Source: Thiobacillus sp. (GTDB lineage Bacteria; Pseudomonadota; Gammaproteobacteria; Burkholderiales; Thiobacillaceae). Taken from it: DNA of 19,884 bases. Numbering within the stretch: the stretch's first letter is position 1; each line of letters begins with the position of its first letter. Positions 1 through 10,851 of this stretch are shown one piece after another. Location of the stretch: NCBI GenBank assembly GCA_020216925.1, contig JAIWOL010000027.1:1-19884 (forward strand). The letters run 5' to 3'. The notes beneath the pieces were generated by a model. That model saw nothing but the letters and a program-made list of their open reading frames with translations, did no database searches and had not been told where the DNA came from. The position numbers and the translations under genes are program-made.

Positions 1-6
1 TGTGTG

Positions 7-12
7 CTCCTT
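7..12 (-). promoter_or_regulatory. Ribosome binding site for a gene beyond the left edge (probably rpmA)
   Basis: On the minus strand a perfect AAGGAG overlaps the rplU TAA stop, and six bases (CACACA) remain before the window edge. That is normal Shine-Dalgarno spacing, so a gene should start within one to three bases outside the window. In nearly all Proteobacteria rplU is followed by rpmA (ribosomal protein L27). The identity is inferred from that conserved order; only the RBS is seen. Confidence 0.6.
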
Positions 13-322
13 ATGCGGAAATGCCGGCGATCTGCACTTCGGTGTAGTACTGGCGATGGCCCTGGCTCTTGCGATAGTGCTTGCGGCGGCGCATCTTGAA
101 AATCTTGATCTTGTCGCCACGCGCCTGATCCAGCACGGTGGCCTTGACAGTAGCGCCCCGCAACAGCGGCGCCCCCATCTTGATCTCGCCCTCGCCGCCG
201 ACCATCAGCACCTGGTCGAAGGTGACTTCGCTGCCCACTTCGGCATCGAGCTTCTCGATTTTCAGTTTGTCGCCGGCGCTCACGCGGTATTGCTTGCCGC
301 CGGTCTTGATGACTGCATACAT
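11..322 (-). CDS. rplU: 50S ribosomal protein L21
   Basis: L21 is a structural protein of the large ribosomal subunit that binds 23S rRNA. The 103-residue product has the usual family length. It opens with [14 protein letters not shown] and ends with the conserved basic segment [16 protein letters not shown] (about residues 75-90), both hallmarks of bacterial L21. The frame stays open for 22 more codons upstream, but the ATG at 322 matches the family N-terminus and is preceded by GGAG about 7 bases upstream. A strong promoter lies about 40-65 bases upstream of the ATG (see 360-388). The gene is divergent from ispB, an order common in Proteobacteria, and is probably the first gene of an rplU-rpmA transcript leaving the window on the left. 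Confidence 0.97.
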   Translation of the reverse strand: MYAVIKTGGKQYRVSAGDKLKIEKLDAEVGSEVTFDQVLMVGGEGEIKMGAPLLRGATVKATVLDQARGDKIKIFKMRRRKHYRKSQGHRQYYTEVQIAGISA

Positions 323-359
323 GGGGGTCTCCAACAATTCGATCCCGGGAAAACGCAGC

Positions 360-388
360 ATTCTATTCATCCGGGCCGGTCGAGTCAA
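360..388 (-). promoter_or_regulatory. Sigma70-type promoter of rplU
   Basis: Read on the minus strand, TTGACT (383-388) and TAGAAT (360-365) are separated by exactly 17 bases, each box matching five of six consensus positions. Transcription would start near 353, about 30 bases upstream of the rplU ATG. This is one of the two clearest promoters in the window, as fits a ribosomal protein gene. It is inferred from sequence alone. Confidence 0.65.
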
Positions 389-425
389 TTATTTGACCCG
401 CGCCAAGCTCCGGGCGCACCCGATG

Positions 426-456
426 CTGTCAAACTCCGCCCCCGGCCTGCTACCAT
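426..456 (+). promoter_or_regulatory. Candidate ispB promoter with extended -10
   Basis: A -10-like TACCAT (451-456) is preceded directly by TGC, giving an extended -10 element. A partial -35 CTGTCA (426-431) lies 19 bases upstream. Both boxes match four of six positions. The start point would be about 30 bases upstream of the ispB GTG. The spacing is long, so the call rests mainly on the extended -10. Confidence 0.3.
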
Positions 457-492
457 TGTGCCCCTTCGATTCCATAACAAAGTTGCCTGATC

Positions 493-1461
493 GTGTCTCT
501 GGAGCGCCTGCAATCCTTTCTTGCCGACGACATGCGTGCCGTCGATCAGGTCATCCGCGAAAGTCTGTATTCCGACGTCGTCCTGATTCGCCAGGTATCG
601 GAATACATCATCAACAGCGGGGGCAAACGGCTGCGCCCGGCGCTGGTCCTGCTGTCTGCGGGTTGTTTTGCTTACTCCGGCAGGGCGCACCACGAACTTG
701 CCGCCGTCGTCGAGTTCATCCATACCGCCACGCTGCTCCACGATGACGTGGTCGACGAATCCGAGCTCCGGCGCGGTCGTCAGACTGCCAACGCCCTGTT
801 TGGCAACGCCGCCAGTGTACTGGTGGGTGACTTCCTGTACTCACGCGCGTTCCAGATGATGGTGGCGGTCAACGACATGGAGGTGATGCGTATTTTGTCG
901 GACGCAACCAACACCATTGCCGAGGGCGAAGTGCTGCAGCTCCTCAATTGCCATGACCCCGATATCGATGAAGAAAACTATCTGCGTGTCATCCGCTACA
1001 AAACCGCCAAGCTCTTCGAGGCGGCCGGCCGCCTGGGCGCGGTGATCGGCGGCGGCAACGAGGCAGAACAGAATGCGCTGGCGCGTTATGGAATGCATCT
1101 GGGCACGGCATTTCAGCTCATCGACGACGTGCTCGACTATTCGGGTGACTTTCTCAAAACCGGCAAGAACATCGGCGACGATCTCGCCGAAGGCAAACCC
1201 ACCCTGCCGCTGCTTTACGCAATGAAACACGGCAATCCAGAACAGGCTGAACGCATACGCGAGGCCATCGAACATGGCGGACTCACTGAATTCCAGAGCG
1301 TGCTCTCCGCCATCAAGGACACGAATGCCCTGCAGTACACGCGCGAACAGGCCCAACGGGAAATTCAGGCGGCAAACGAAGTGATTTCGATTCTGCCCGA
1401 TTCAAATTCCAAATCAGCTTTGCTACAATTAGCGGCTTTCGCGGTTTCGCGCACTTTCTGA
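493..1461 (+). CDS. ispB: Polyprenyl (octaprenyl-type) diphosphate synthase
   Basis: A cytosolic trans-prenyltransferase that adds isopentenyl diphosphate units to an allylic primer to build the long side chain of ubiquinone or menaquinone. The 322-residue length is typical of IspB. Visible family motifs are GGKRLRP at residues 43-49, the first aspartate-rich motif DDVVD at 84-88 followed by the RRGR segment, and the second motif DDVLD at 211-215, with the GDDLAEGK region just after. The start is GTG at 493 with no strong Shine-Dalgarno; its N-terminus fits the family. The gene is divergent from rplU and lies 73 bases upstream of tRNA-Pro. Chain length (C40 or other) cannot be read from the sequence with certainty, so the octaprenyl label follows the family norm. 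Confidence 0.94.
   Translation: MSLERLQSFLADDMRAVDQVIRESLYSDVVLIRQVSEYIINSGGKRLRPALVLLSAGCFAYSGRAHHELAAVVEFIHTATLLHDDVVDESELRRGRQTANALFGNAASVLVGDFLYSRAFQMMVAVNDMEVMRILSDATNTIAEGEVLQLLNCHDPDIDEENYLRVIRYKTAKLFEAAGRLGAVIGGGNEAEQNALARYGMHLGTAFQLIDDVLDYSGDFLKTGKNIGDDLAEGKPTLPLLYAMKHGNPEQAERIREAIEHGGLTEFQSVLSAIKDTNALQYTREQAQREIQAANEVISILPDSNSKSALLQLAAFAVSRTF
1401..1429 (+). promoter_or_regulatory. Candidate promoter of tRNA-Pro inside the 3' end of ispB
   Basis: TTCAAA (1401-1406; four of six -35 matches) and TACAAT (1424-1429; five of six -10 matches) are separated by 17 bases. They lie within the last codons of ispB and would start transcription near 1436, about 100 bases before the mature tRNA 5' end. 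The local sequence is unusually AT-rich for this gene. Alternatively the tRNA may be co-transcribed with ispB. Confidence 0.35.
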
Positions 1462-1534
1462 ACCGCGAGACAATCCCGGTCTTGCCGATTGGCAAAACCA
1501 AAGTAAGCGGGTTTGCCCAACCCGTATCTGCCTC

Positions 1535-1611
<77 letters not shown>

Positions 1612-1647
1612 TCGACGCGTTTCGCTGTCGATGCCATCGAACCGGAA

Positions 1648-4600
1648 TCAATCGAATTCGAGCGTGTAGAACGCATCGAAGCTGCTGCGTTGGCCGGCCT
1701 GGGCCTCCAGCCTGACATTCGGCGTGAGCTGATACAGCACTTTCACCACCTGATTCAGGCCGTCGAGGCTTTGTTCATAGGACAGCGTGGCGCGCGACGA
1801 CAGCCGCTTGCCGACACTGACGATGGCGGTACCGACGTCTTCCGTATTGCCGGCGCGCACATCGAAGCTGTCGATGTGCAGTGTTTCTGCCAGACGCGCC
1901 TGAAAGTTCACCGACTCGGCCTGACTGAGCAGCGCACTGGCCGCCACCTGCATCAGTACGAATTCTTGTTGTCCTGCGGAATCCAGGCCGTGTCCCAACA
2001 CCAGCCAGGACAGTTTTTCGGTGTCCGGCAGAGGCGGATCGGAGTAGAGGGTAACGACGGGACGCTGTACGGTACCGCGCACCTGCACGCCTGCTTTCAC
2101 CGTCGGGGTTTTGCGGACTGCCAGAACATCCAGTCCGGGATTATCGATCGGGCCATTGAACCGCAGCACGCCGCGCTCGATATCCAGGGTTTGCGCATAG
2201 GCTGCATAGCGCCCTTTCTCAACCCGGATCGTACCTTCGCCATGCAGCATCTTGTCCACGGTCAGAATGCGCAGCTTGCCGCCGAGACGCGCGTCCAGCC
2301 CCGCACCCCTGAAGAGGAAATCCTCGCCCAGCCCAACCGTGAGATCGAGTGCCAGCGGGTAGCGCTGCCCCGCTCCCGGCTCTGCTCGCGAACGCCCCAC
2401 CACCACCACGTCGTCCGACAATTCCGGCCGGCTCGACTCCGGCATTTCGAGACGGGCCCGATCCACGAGCAGATCGCCGGTCAGCCGAATCCGGCTGTCG
2501 GCGAGGGCCAGTCTGGCCGGCCCGGACACAGTCACGCGGCGGTCGCTGCGTTGCGTTGCGACGAACTTTTCAAAGTTCAGCATCAGCCCCGCGCGCGGGT
2601 TGCGCAGCTCGGCTTCACCGGTCAGCAGGATGCGGCCGCCCGCTCCTTTCAGTTCACCTTGCCGCACGCTCACCCGGTCGCCCGCGAGCGCGAGGTCGAG
2701 GCTGCCGTCCACGACGCCGATGCCTTGTTCCGGCAAGGCAAAACGCACGTTGTCTGCGCGCAGGTTCCCGCTCAACTCGGGAGTGATGAGGCTGCCACGC
2801 GCTTCCAGATTGGCTGCCAGACGCGCGTCGAGCCGCACCCCCACCGGCAGAAACGGACGCAGCACGCGCAGGTCCGGCACCGCGAGGCGGGCCGAACCGC
2901 TCAGCGGGGCGGAACGCATCAGCGCGGGTAGTCCCGCTTCGACGGCAATCGGCAGACGCGCGCTCAGTCGAGCCTGTCCCGCATCGCGGGTATCGATGTC
3001 CAGGTCGATCAGGGCATGGCTCCCGGACGCACGCAAGCCTGCTTTCAACTGGGTCAGCCCCAGCGCCATGGCGGGGTCGTTCAAGCGCACGTCTCCCCGC
3101 ACGCGATACAGGCGCGCCACGCCGTTCAATTGCGTCCCCCATTGCAGATTCCAGTCGCCCGAGACGACAAGATCGGTCGTTGTGGGGAGGGGCGGTTCGA
3201 TCAGGCCCGCCAGCGGCGCCAGCGGCAAATCGGCAATGGCGCCGCGCGAAACCAGCGAGGCGCCGTCGCGCCGCAATTCCGCCAGACTGACGCGACCGCC
3301 GGCAAACGTAAATTCCAGCGATGTCACCCGTTGATGCTGGCGTGACAGTTCCAGTGCGGCGGGCGCCAGCAGACGGGCAGGCCAGGAACCGGAAACGTCG
3401 GCGCTGCGCAGTTGCCCCTGCCAGGCCGTGGCAGCAGCATCCAGCCCGCCCGAGAGCAGCGCACGCACGCGCGCCACCTCGCTGTCGATATCGAGCGAGA
3501 GCGTGTGCGCCTCCCGCCGGCCGGCAAGCGAAGCCTGGGCCCGCGTCAGCTTGCCGCCCGGAAACGCCATGCCTTGGGCATCGAGCTGGCCCGCAAACGT
3601 GCCTCGCTCACCAGCCAGCAGCGTCAGTCTTGCCGCCAGGCGATCGACTTCGACTGCGCCCGGCAAATGCAGGCCGCGGGCGTCTGCCTGCGCCTCGACC
3701 GACGGCGCATCAGGCTGGCCGAACAACGTGCCGCGGCTCGACAGCCTGCCCGCCAGCCCCAGGTTCAGCCGCGCCAGCGCGGGCGCATCCACCGTCCAGG
3801 CCAAACGGTCGCCACTGCGGCCCCAGGCCCCTTGGGCCTGCACACGATTGCCCGCCAGATCCAGGTCGATCAGTGCATCTGCCAGGTGGGCCTGGGCATA
3901 GCGTATACGCGCCTCGCCGCCTACCGGACGGCCTTCGAGTTCGCCGGGGGGCAGGGTCAGCCGCGCATTCAGCATGAGTGTGGGCGCCAGCGCGCCGCTC
4001 GCCTCGCCGGTCGCATTCAGCCGGCCGCGCGGAAATGCGCCAAAGCGGGCCGGATTGATCCGGCTGGCATCGAAATTCAGCGCAAAGGCCCGGCCGGCAT
4101 CGAGCATCAGCGACCCGTGTGCCAACAAGCGCCCGGCTTCACCGGCAAAACGCGCTTCGGTGAGCGCCAGCACCCGGTCCGCATGCAGCAGACTGAATTT
4201 CCCTTCGCCCCAACGCTCCTTCACGCTTACATCGAGGGTTTGCCGCTCGGCGTCCCCGGACAATCCGAGTTGCACGGCAAGACGCGTTGCCGCCAGATCA
4301 CGGTGCACGCCAGCCAGATCGAGCCGTTTCCCATCAAGGGCAAGCGAAAAGCGGCCCTCACGCCAGGCCCCCTGGCCGGCCAGATGGCCCGCCTTGCCCA
4401 GGTCGACACTCAGATTGCTGAAATCGGCATGCACGGCATCGCCCAGCACCGCGCCACTCAGGGCCGACAAGGGGAGCCGCTGTCGATCCAGACGGCCGGC
4501 AGCGCGGTTGAGCAGACTGAAACTGCCGAACAGCCGTTCGCCGGGCCGCCCTTCGAACACGCCGGAAAACGCCACATCCGCAGCCGGCGCGCCGGCTGCA

Positions 4601-5379
4601 AACAGACGCGGGTCCAGCCCTTCGCCCGCCACCAGCAGATGCGTCAGTCGCACCGCGGCAAACGGTGCGGCCTCGCCACGCATCATCAGGCGTAGCGCGC
4701 CACCTGTCGCATTGAGATCGAATCCTGGTGCGAGCAGCGAACCCGCCAGGGTCGCGCGGGCCTGCCAGGCAAGGGGAGAGTTTCGCCGGGCTTCGATTCG
4801 GCCAGCCAGACCGAACGGCGCATCCTTGCCAATCTCAAGCGAAGCCGCAAGTTCCGCCCACGGCGCATCGGCGCGCAGTGCCGACAGTCGCCAGCGGTCC
4901 CCCCGCCCGTCAAGCGCCGCGCGCACGGATGTCAGCTTCAGGCTTGCCCCGGAAATATCCGTGCGGATGAGCGCACCCAGCTCGAATGCGCGCATCTGCA
5001 CGTCGAAGGGAAGACGCAGGCTGGCGGGCGGCACAAGCGGCGTGTCGTCGACTTGCGTAGCCGTGATGCGCGCCGCCCGAATCGCCAGCTGATCGATCTC
5101 GACCCTGCCGTCGAACAGGCTGGCCGGCTGCCATTGCACACGCACGTCATCGAGGACGACGTTCTGTGTGGCCGTGCGAATCTCGACTCGCTTGAATGCA
5201 AACGGGCCGGTCAACCGCCCTTCCCCCCCTTCGAACACAAACCGGTCGGCCGACAGCGCCGCCGCCGCACGCGTCAGCGTCAGCAAGCCAGACTGCGTGG
5301 CAACCAGGTAGGCGCCCAGCGCGAATACGCCGCCGCACAGCGCCAGCAGCGCAAGCGCCCAGCGAAGTCCGCGCTTCAA
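1648..5379 (-). CDS. tamB: Translocation and assembly module subunit TamB (DUF490 protein)
   Basis: A very large inner-membrane-anchored periplasmic protein that works with TamA in outer-membrane protein insertion and/or lipid transport between membranes. The 1243-residue product has a single N-terminal signal anchor (about residues 5-28), a long body of repeating beta-strand segments rich in Leu, Ala, Gly and Arg typical of AsmA/TamB-type beta-taco proteins, and a C-terminal TamB/DUF490 region (about 900-1243) with the family-like ending ...FDAFYTLEFD. The start is TTG at 5379, overlapping the tamA stop as TTGA, so translation is probably coupled. The TTG is supported because it gives the expected short charged N-terminus (MKRGLRW) before the membrane segment. 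Length is in the normal TamB range. It converges on tRNA-Pro, with 36 bases between. Confidence 0.93.
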   Translation of the reverse strand: MKRGLRWALALLALCGGVFALGAYLVATQSGLLTLTRAAAALSADRFVFEGGEGRLTGPFAFKRVEIRTATQNVVLDDVRVQWQPASLFDGRVEIDQLAIRAARITATQVDDTPLVPPASLRLPFDVQMRAFELGALIRTDISGASLKLTSVRAALDGRGDRWRLSALRADAPWAELAASLEIGKDAPFGLAGRIEARRNSPLAWQARATLAGSLLAPGFDLNATGGALRLMMRGEAAPFAAVRLTHLLVAGEGLDPRLFAAGAPAADVAFSGVFEGRPGERLFGSFSLLNRAAGRLDRQRLPLSALSGAVLGDAVHADFSNLSVDLGKAGHLAGQGAWREGRFSLALDGKRLDLAGVHRDLAATRLAVQLGLSGDAERQTLDVSVKERWGEGKFSLLHADRVLALTEARFAGEAGRLLAHGSLMLDAGRAFALNFDASRINPARFGAFPRGRLNATGEASGALAPTLMLNARLTLPPGELEGRPVGGEARIRYAQAHLADALIDLDLAGNRVQAQGAWGRSGDRLAWTVDAPALARLNLGLAGRLSSRGTLFGQPDAPSVEAQADARGLHLPGAVEVDRLAARLTLLAGERGTFAGQLDAQGMAFPGGKLTRAQASLAGRREAHTLSLDIDSEVARVRALLSGGLDAAATAWQGQLRSADVSGSWPARLLAPAALELSRQHQRVTSLEFTFAGGRVSLAELRRDGASLVSRGAIADLPLAPLAGLIEPPLPTTTDLVVSGDWNLQWGTQLNGVARLYRVRGDVRLNDPAMALGLTQLKAGLRASGSHALIDLDIDTRDAGQARLSARLPIAVEAGLPALMRSAPLSGSARLAVPDLRVLRPFLPVGVRLDARLAANLEARGSLITPELSGNLRADNVRFALPEQGIGVVDGSLDLALAGDRVSVRQGELKGAGGRILLTGEAELRNPRAGLMLNFEKFVATQRSDRRVTVSGPARLALADSRIRLTGDLLVDRARLEMPESSRPELSDDVVVVGRSRAEPGAGQRYPLALDLTVGLGEDFLFRGAGLDARLGGKLRILTVDKMLHGEGTIRVEKGRYAAYAQTLDIERGVLRFNGPIDNPGLDVLAVRKTPTVKAGVQVRGTVQRPVVTLYSDPPLPDTEKLSWLVLGHGLDSAGQQEFVLMQVAASALLSQAESVNFQARLAETLHIDSFDVRAGNTEDVGTAIVSVGKRLSSRATLSYEQSLDGLNQVVKVLYQLTPNVRLEAQAGQRSSFDAFYTLEFD

Positions 5380-7133
5380 AACGACACCCCAAGCGAAAAA
5401 TGCAGGCGGAATTTGCCGCTGTCTTCCCCGTAGGCAAGGTCCAGATTCACCGGCCCCACCGGCGAGCGGTAGCGCGCCCCGACGCCATAGCCGAACACGG
5501 GTGACAGGTTGTCGAGCGCATCCGCCGCGTCACCCGCGTCCAGGAACAGCGCCAAGCCCCAATCCCGATTGAAGAAGTGGTTGTATTCGACACTCCCCGT
5601 GGCAAGGTAACGCACCGACGCAACGGCACCATTCAGCGTGCGCCCGAGGCTTTGATAGGCGTAGCCGCGCACCGAATTGTCGCCGCCCGCGCGAAACAGG
5701 AAATCGGTGGGAATCCCATCGCGGGTATCCGCCAGTACCGCGCCGGCCTCGCCGCGCAACACCAGCCGGTCGCCGCGTCCCAGCCGGACGTAGTGCGTGT
5801 GCCGGCCATACAGGCGCAGGAAACTGGTGTCGGACAGCAGCGCCTGCGCTGCGCCGCCCGCCTGCACCGTCGAGACATAGCCTTCGAACGGATAAAAAGC
5901 ACGGCCAGTCGCGCGTTTCGTCCACGCATAGTTGGCCGTCAGCGCCTGGTTGCGCACGTTGAGCGCATTGCCGATCTGCTGCATCTCGGTCTGGTACTGC
6001 AGGCTCAGCGTGCTCTCGATCTGGCCGCGCGCGCGGCTGCGTTTGGCCGCCAGCAGACTGGAACGCGTTTCCTGGCCTTCGATGTCCTCACGCTTGAGCT
6101 GCAAGCCCAGACTGTGCGCATAGCCCTTGCTGTCGCGTGGCCAGGCCAGTTCCCCGGCAGCGCGCTGGCTGCGCGCCTCGATCCGGCCATCGAGCTTCAA
6201 CCGCAGCCCGCGGCCGGCAATATTGCGCGACAGCCATTCGGCCTGCACGCGCGCGCCGGTATCGGTGCTGAAGCCCGCGCCCAGGCTCAGGAGTTTTTCC
6301 GGTCTTTCCGTCACATCGACGCGAACCGGCGCCGCGCCGGCCGTTGCCGGGTCGGGGTCCACCCGCACAAACGCCTGGCTGTAGTAGCCGCTCGATTCAA
6401 GGGCCATCTGGTAATCCAGCAGATCCTGCTGGTTGACGGGCTGGCCGGGTCTTGCCGGATTCAGGTTGCGCGCTACCGAAACGGGATAGCGCTGGTTGCC
6501 GGAAATGACTGGCTCGCCATAGAAAAAAGCGGGGCCGCTGTCCACCGATACGGCGAGATCGGCTGTCTGCGCGGAGGGGTCGATGCGCGCTTCGCTGGCC
6601 GTGATGCGCGCCGCGAGATACTGCCCGGAAAGCAGCGGCGCCAGCACACCCGCCTTGGCCGCATCCCAGTCTGCCTGACGGAAAGGCATGCCCCGCTTGA
6701 GGGAAAAGTCGCGTTCCATGCGCGCGCGCAACCGGCTTTTGTCCGGGTCGGTGTGCAGCGCGCCGGCAAAGCGAACGGCGACCGAACGCACTTCGGTTCG
6801 CGGGCCGGGCGTGACCCGGTAGTGCAATATGTCTCCGCGCAGCGTGCTGCTGATGACAGGCGAAAAATATCCTTCGGTGGCCAGAAGCATCCGCGCCGTT
6901 TCGTCGCTCTGCCTTTGCAGGCGCAACAACTCTTCCGGCCCGGGCGATTCGCCCTGCCTTGCCGCACGCGCGGCTTCGAGATGCTGTTGCAGCAGAGGTT
7001 TCAGCGCCTCCGTCGCATCGATGACGACCTCGAACGCGCGCGCCGGCGCTGCAAGCCACGCAGCGCAGCAGCACAGGCACATCAGGAAACGGCGGACTGA
7101 CAAGGCGGAAGCGGCAGAATGGGGTCGAGGCAT
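5376..7133 (-). CDS. tamA: Outer-membrane assembly factor TamA (Omp85/BamA superfamily)
   Basis: The outer-membrane component of the TAM complex. The 585-residue product has a Sec signal peptide (about residues 1-33, cleavage after ALA-like APARA), POTRA-type periplasmic domains (about 34-275) and a 16-strand Omp85 barrel (about 280-585). The barrel carries the superfamily signature VRGYAYQ at 488-494 and ends in a C-terminal phenylalanine (LGVSF), the outer-membrane insertion signal. The frame stays open 90 codons further upstream, but that stretch lies across the candidate promoter at 7183-7210, and only the ATG at 7133 puts a signal peptide at the N-terminus. No strong RBS is visible before this ATG. 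Four cysteines sit close together in the signal peptide, which is unusual. It is the first gene of a two-gene operon with tamB. Confidence 0.92.
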   Translation of the reverse strand: MPRPHSAASALSVRRFLMCLCCCAAWLAAPARAFEVVIDATEALKPLLQQHLEAARAARQGESPGPEELLRLQRQSDETARMLLATEGYFSPVISSTLRGDILHYRVTPGPRTEVRSVAVRFAGALHTDPDKSRLRARMERDFSLKRGMPFRQADWDAAKAGVLAPLLSGQYLAARITASEARIDPSAQTADLAVSVDSGPAFFYGEPVISGNQRYPVSVARNLNPARPGQPVNQQDLLDYQMALESSGYYSQAFVRVDPDPATAGAAPVRVDVTERPEKLLSLGAGFSTDTGARVQAEWLSRNIAGRGLRLKLDGRIEARSQRAAGELAWPRDSKGYAHSLGLQLKREDIEGQETRSSLLAAKRSRARGQIESTLSLQYQTEMQQIGNALNVRNQALTANYAWTKRATGRAFYPFEGYVSTVQAGGAAQALLSDTSFLRLYGRHTHYVRLGRGDRLVLRGEAGAVLADTRDGIPTDFLFRAGGDNSVRGYAYQSLGRTLNGAVASVRYLATGSVEYNHFFNRDWGLALFLDAGDAADALDNLSPVFGYGVGARYRSPVGPVNLDLAYGEDSGKFRLHFSLGVSF

Positions 7134-7182
7134 TCTAGGCCCAGGCTTCGCCGCGGCCAAACGATTGCAGCCGCCATGCCGG

Positions 7183-7210
7183 TTTATACCCATCCGGGCT
7201 CGCACAACAA
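7183..7210 (-). promoter_or_regulatory. Candidate sigma70 promoter of tamAB
   Basis: On the minus strand TTGTTG (7205-7210) and TATAAA (7183-7188; five of six) are separated by 16 bases. The predicted start near 7176 leaves a leader of about 43 bases before the tamA ATG at 7133. The surrounding 205-base gap between clpB and tamA otherwise shows no gene. The -35 is only a half match, so the call depends on the good -10. Confidence 0.45.
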
Positions 7211-7338
7211 GCTCAACCATGCGGCGCGAAGCCAGGATGCGGCAAGGCCGCAAAACGACTGTGCGCATCCGGCGCAGACGCCAAGCACTGCCGGACGGGA
7301 ACCCGGGGGCGAGGCTGTCCGGAAAAGTCAGGCGCGCC

Positions 7339-9915
<2,577 letters not shown>

Positions 9916-9927
9916 GGCGGTCCTCTT

Positions 9928-9955
9928 GCATGGGTTATATTCAATGCCACTCAAG
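9928..9955 (-). promoter_or_regulatory. Possible sigma32 (heat-shock) promoter of clpB
   Basis: On the minus strand CTTGAGT (9949-9955; compare CTTGAAA) and ACCCATGC (9928-9935; compare CCCCATNT) are separated by 13 bases, in the range known for sigma32 promoters. clpB belongs to the sigma32 regulon in many Proteobacteria. Against it: transcription would start only about 6 bases before the ATG at 9915, inside the GAGG ribosome binding site. It may therefore be a chance match or an unusually short-leader promoter. Confidence 0.25.
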
Positions 9956-10005
9956 TTAAGGCGTCTTAGCCGATTTCAACCCGTCCGGCCCGAAATAAAC
10001 CCGTC

Positions 10006-10851
10006 ATGTCCGATTTGCTGCTGTCTTCTGTGGAAACCGATGTGGCGCGCGCGCTGGCGGAGGACGTCGGAAGCGGCGACCTCACCGCCCGGCTCGTCCC
10101 GCCTGAACAGACTGCCCGTGCCCGCGTCCTTGCCCGCGAGGCAGCGGTGGTTGCGGGCCGGCCCTGGTTCGACGCCTGTTTTCGCGCGCTGGACCCGGCC
10201 TGCCGTGTGGACTGGCAGGTGAACGAGGGCGAAGCGGTCGCGCCGGATACGCTGCTGGTCGAAATCCGCGGCAAGGCCCGCGCCCTGCTCACCGCCGAAC
10301 GGTGCGCGCTGAATTTCCTGCAAACCCTGTCCGCCGTGGCGACGGCAACCCGCCCCTACGTGGATGCGGTGCGCGGCACCCATGCCGTCATCCTCGACAC
10401 CCGCAAGACACTGCCGGGATTGCGGCTGGCCGAAAAATACGCGGTGCGCGTCGGCGGCGGACAGAACCAGCGCATCGGCCTCTACGACGGCATCCTCATC
10501 AAGGAAAACCATATCGCCGCCGCCGGCGGTATCGCGCCGGTGCTGGCGGCGGCGTTCGCGCTGGCGGGCAACGACCACCCCGTGCAGATCGAGGTGGAAA
10601 CCCTGGACCAACTCCACGCCGCGCTCGCCTCGGGGGCAAAGCTGATCCTGCTCGACAACTTCAGTCTCAACGACATGCGCCAGGCGGTGCAGATCAACCA
10701 CGGCCGCGCCCTGCTCGAAGCCTCGGGCAACGTCACGCTCGATACGGTACGCGCCGTGGCCGAAACCGGAGTCGACCGCATCTCCATCGGCGGGCTGACC
10801 AAGCACATCCGCGCGGTCGATCTGTCGATGCGCTTCGCCGCCGATGTCTGA
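10006..10851 (+). CDS. nadC: Nicotinate-nucleotide pyrophosphorylase (quinolinate phosphoribosyltransferase)
   Basis: Converts quinolinate and PRPP to nicotinate mononucleotide, CO2 and pyrophosphate in de novo NAD synthesis. The 281-residue product has the family length. Visible motifs: ERCALNFLQ (98-106) with the LS.VAT segment after it, DTRKTLPGLR (131-140) with the PRPP/quinolinate-binding Arg and Lys, K144, GGGQNQR (150-156), LIKENHI (164-170), the acidic pair E196/E198, and LLDNFS (215-220). The glutamine in GGGxNQR replaces the histidine seen in many NadC proteins; as I recall, this also occurs in betaproteobacterial members. It starts at an ATG without a strong RBS, is divergent from clpB, and overlaps the next gene by 8 bases (ATGTCTGA), implying coupled translation. 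Confidence 0.95.
   Translation: MSDLLLSSVETDVARALAEDVGSGDLTARLVPPEQTARARVLAREAAVVAGRPWFDACFRALDPACRVDWQVNEGEAVAPDTLLVEIRGKARALLTAERCALNFLQTLSAVATATRPYVDAVRGTHAVILDTRKTLPGLRLAEKYAVRVGGGQNQRIGLYDGILIKENHIAAAGGIAPVLAAAFALAGNDHPVQIEVETLDQLHAALASGAKLILLDNFSLNDMRQAVQINHGRALLEASGNVTLDTVRAVAETGVDRISIGGLTKHIRAVDLSMRFAADV

Noticed and set aside
427..432. Perfect TTGACA on the minus strand as a second rplU promoter
   Set aside because: No -10-like sequence at 15-19 bases downstream; the TTGACT/TAGAAT pair at 360-388 is much better.
1482..1500. Small inverted repeat TTGCC-GATT-GGCAA after ispB as a terminator
   Set aside because: The stem is only 5 bp and is followed by A rather than T residues; not convincing as a terminator.
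1629..1642. Near-perfect palindrome TCGATGCCATCGA between tRNA-Pro and tamB
   Set aside because: The loop is too small for a stable hairpin as read and there is no T tract; probably chance.
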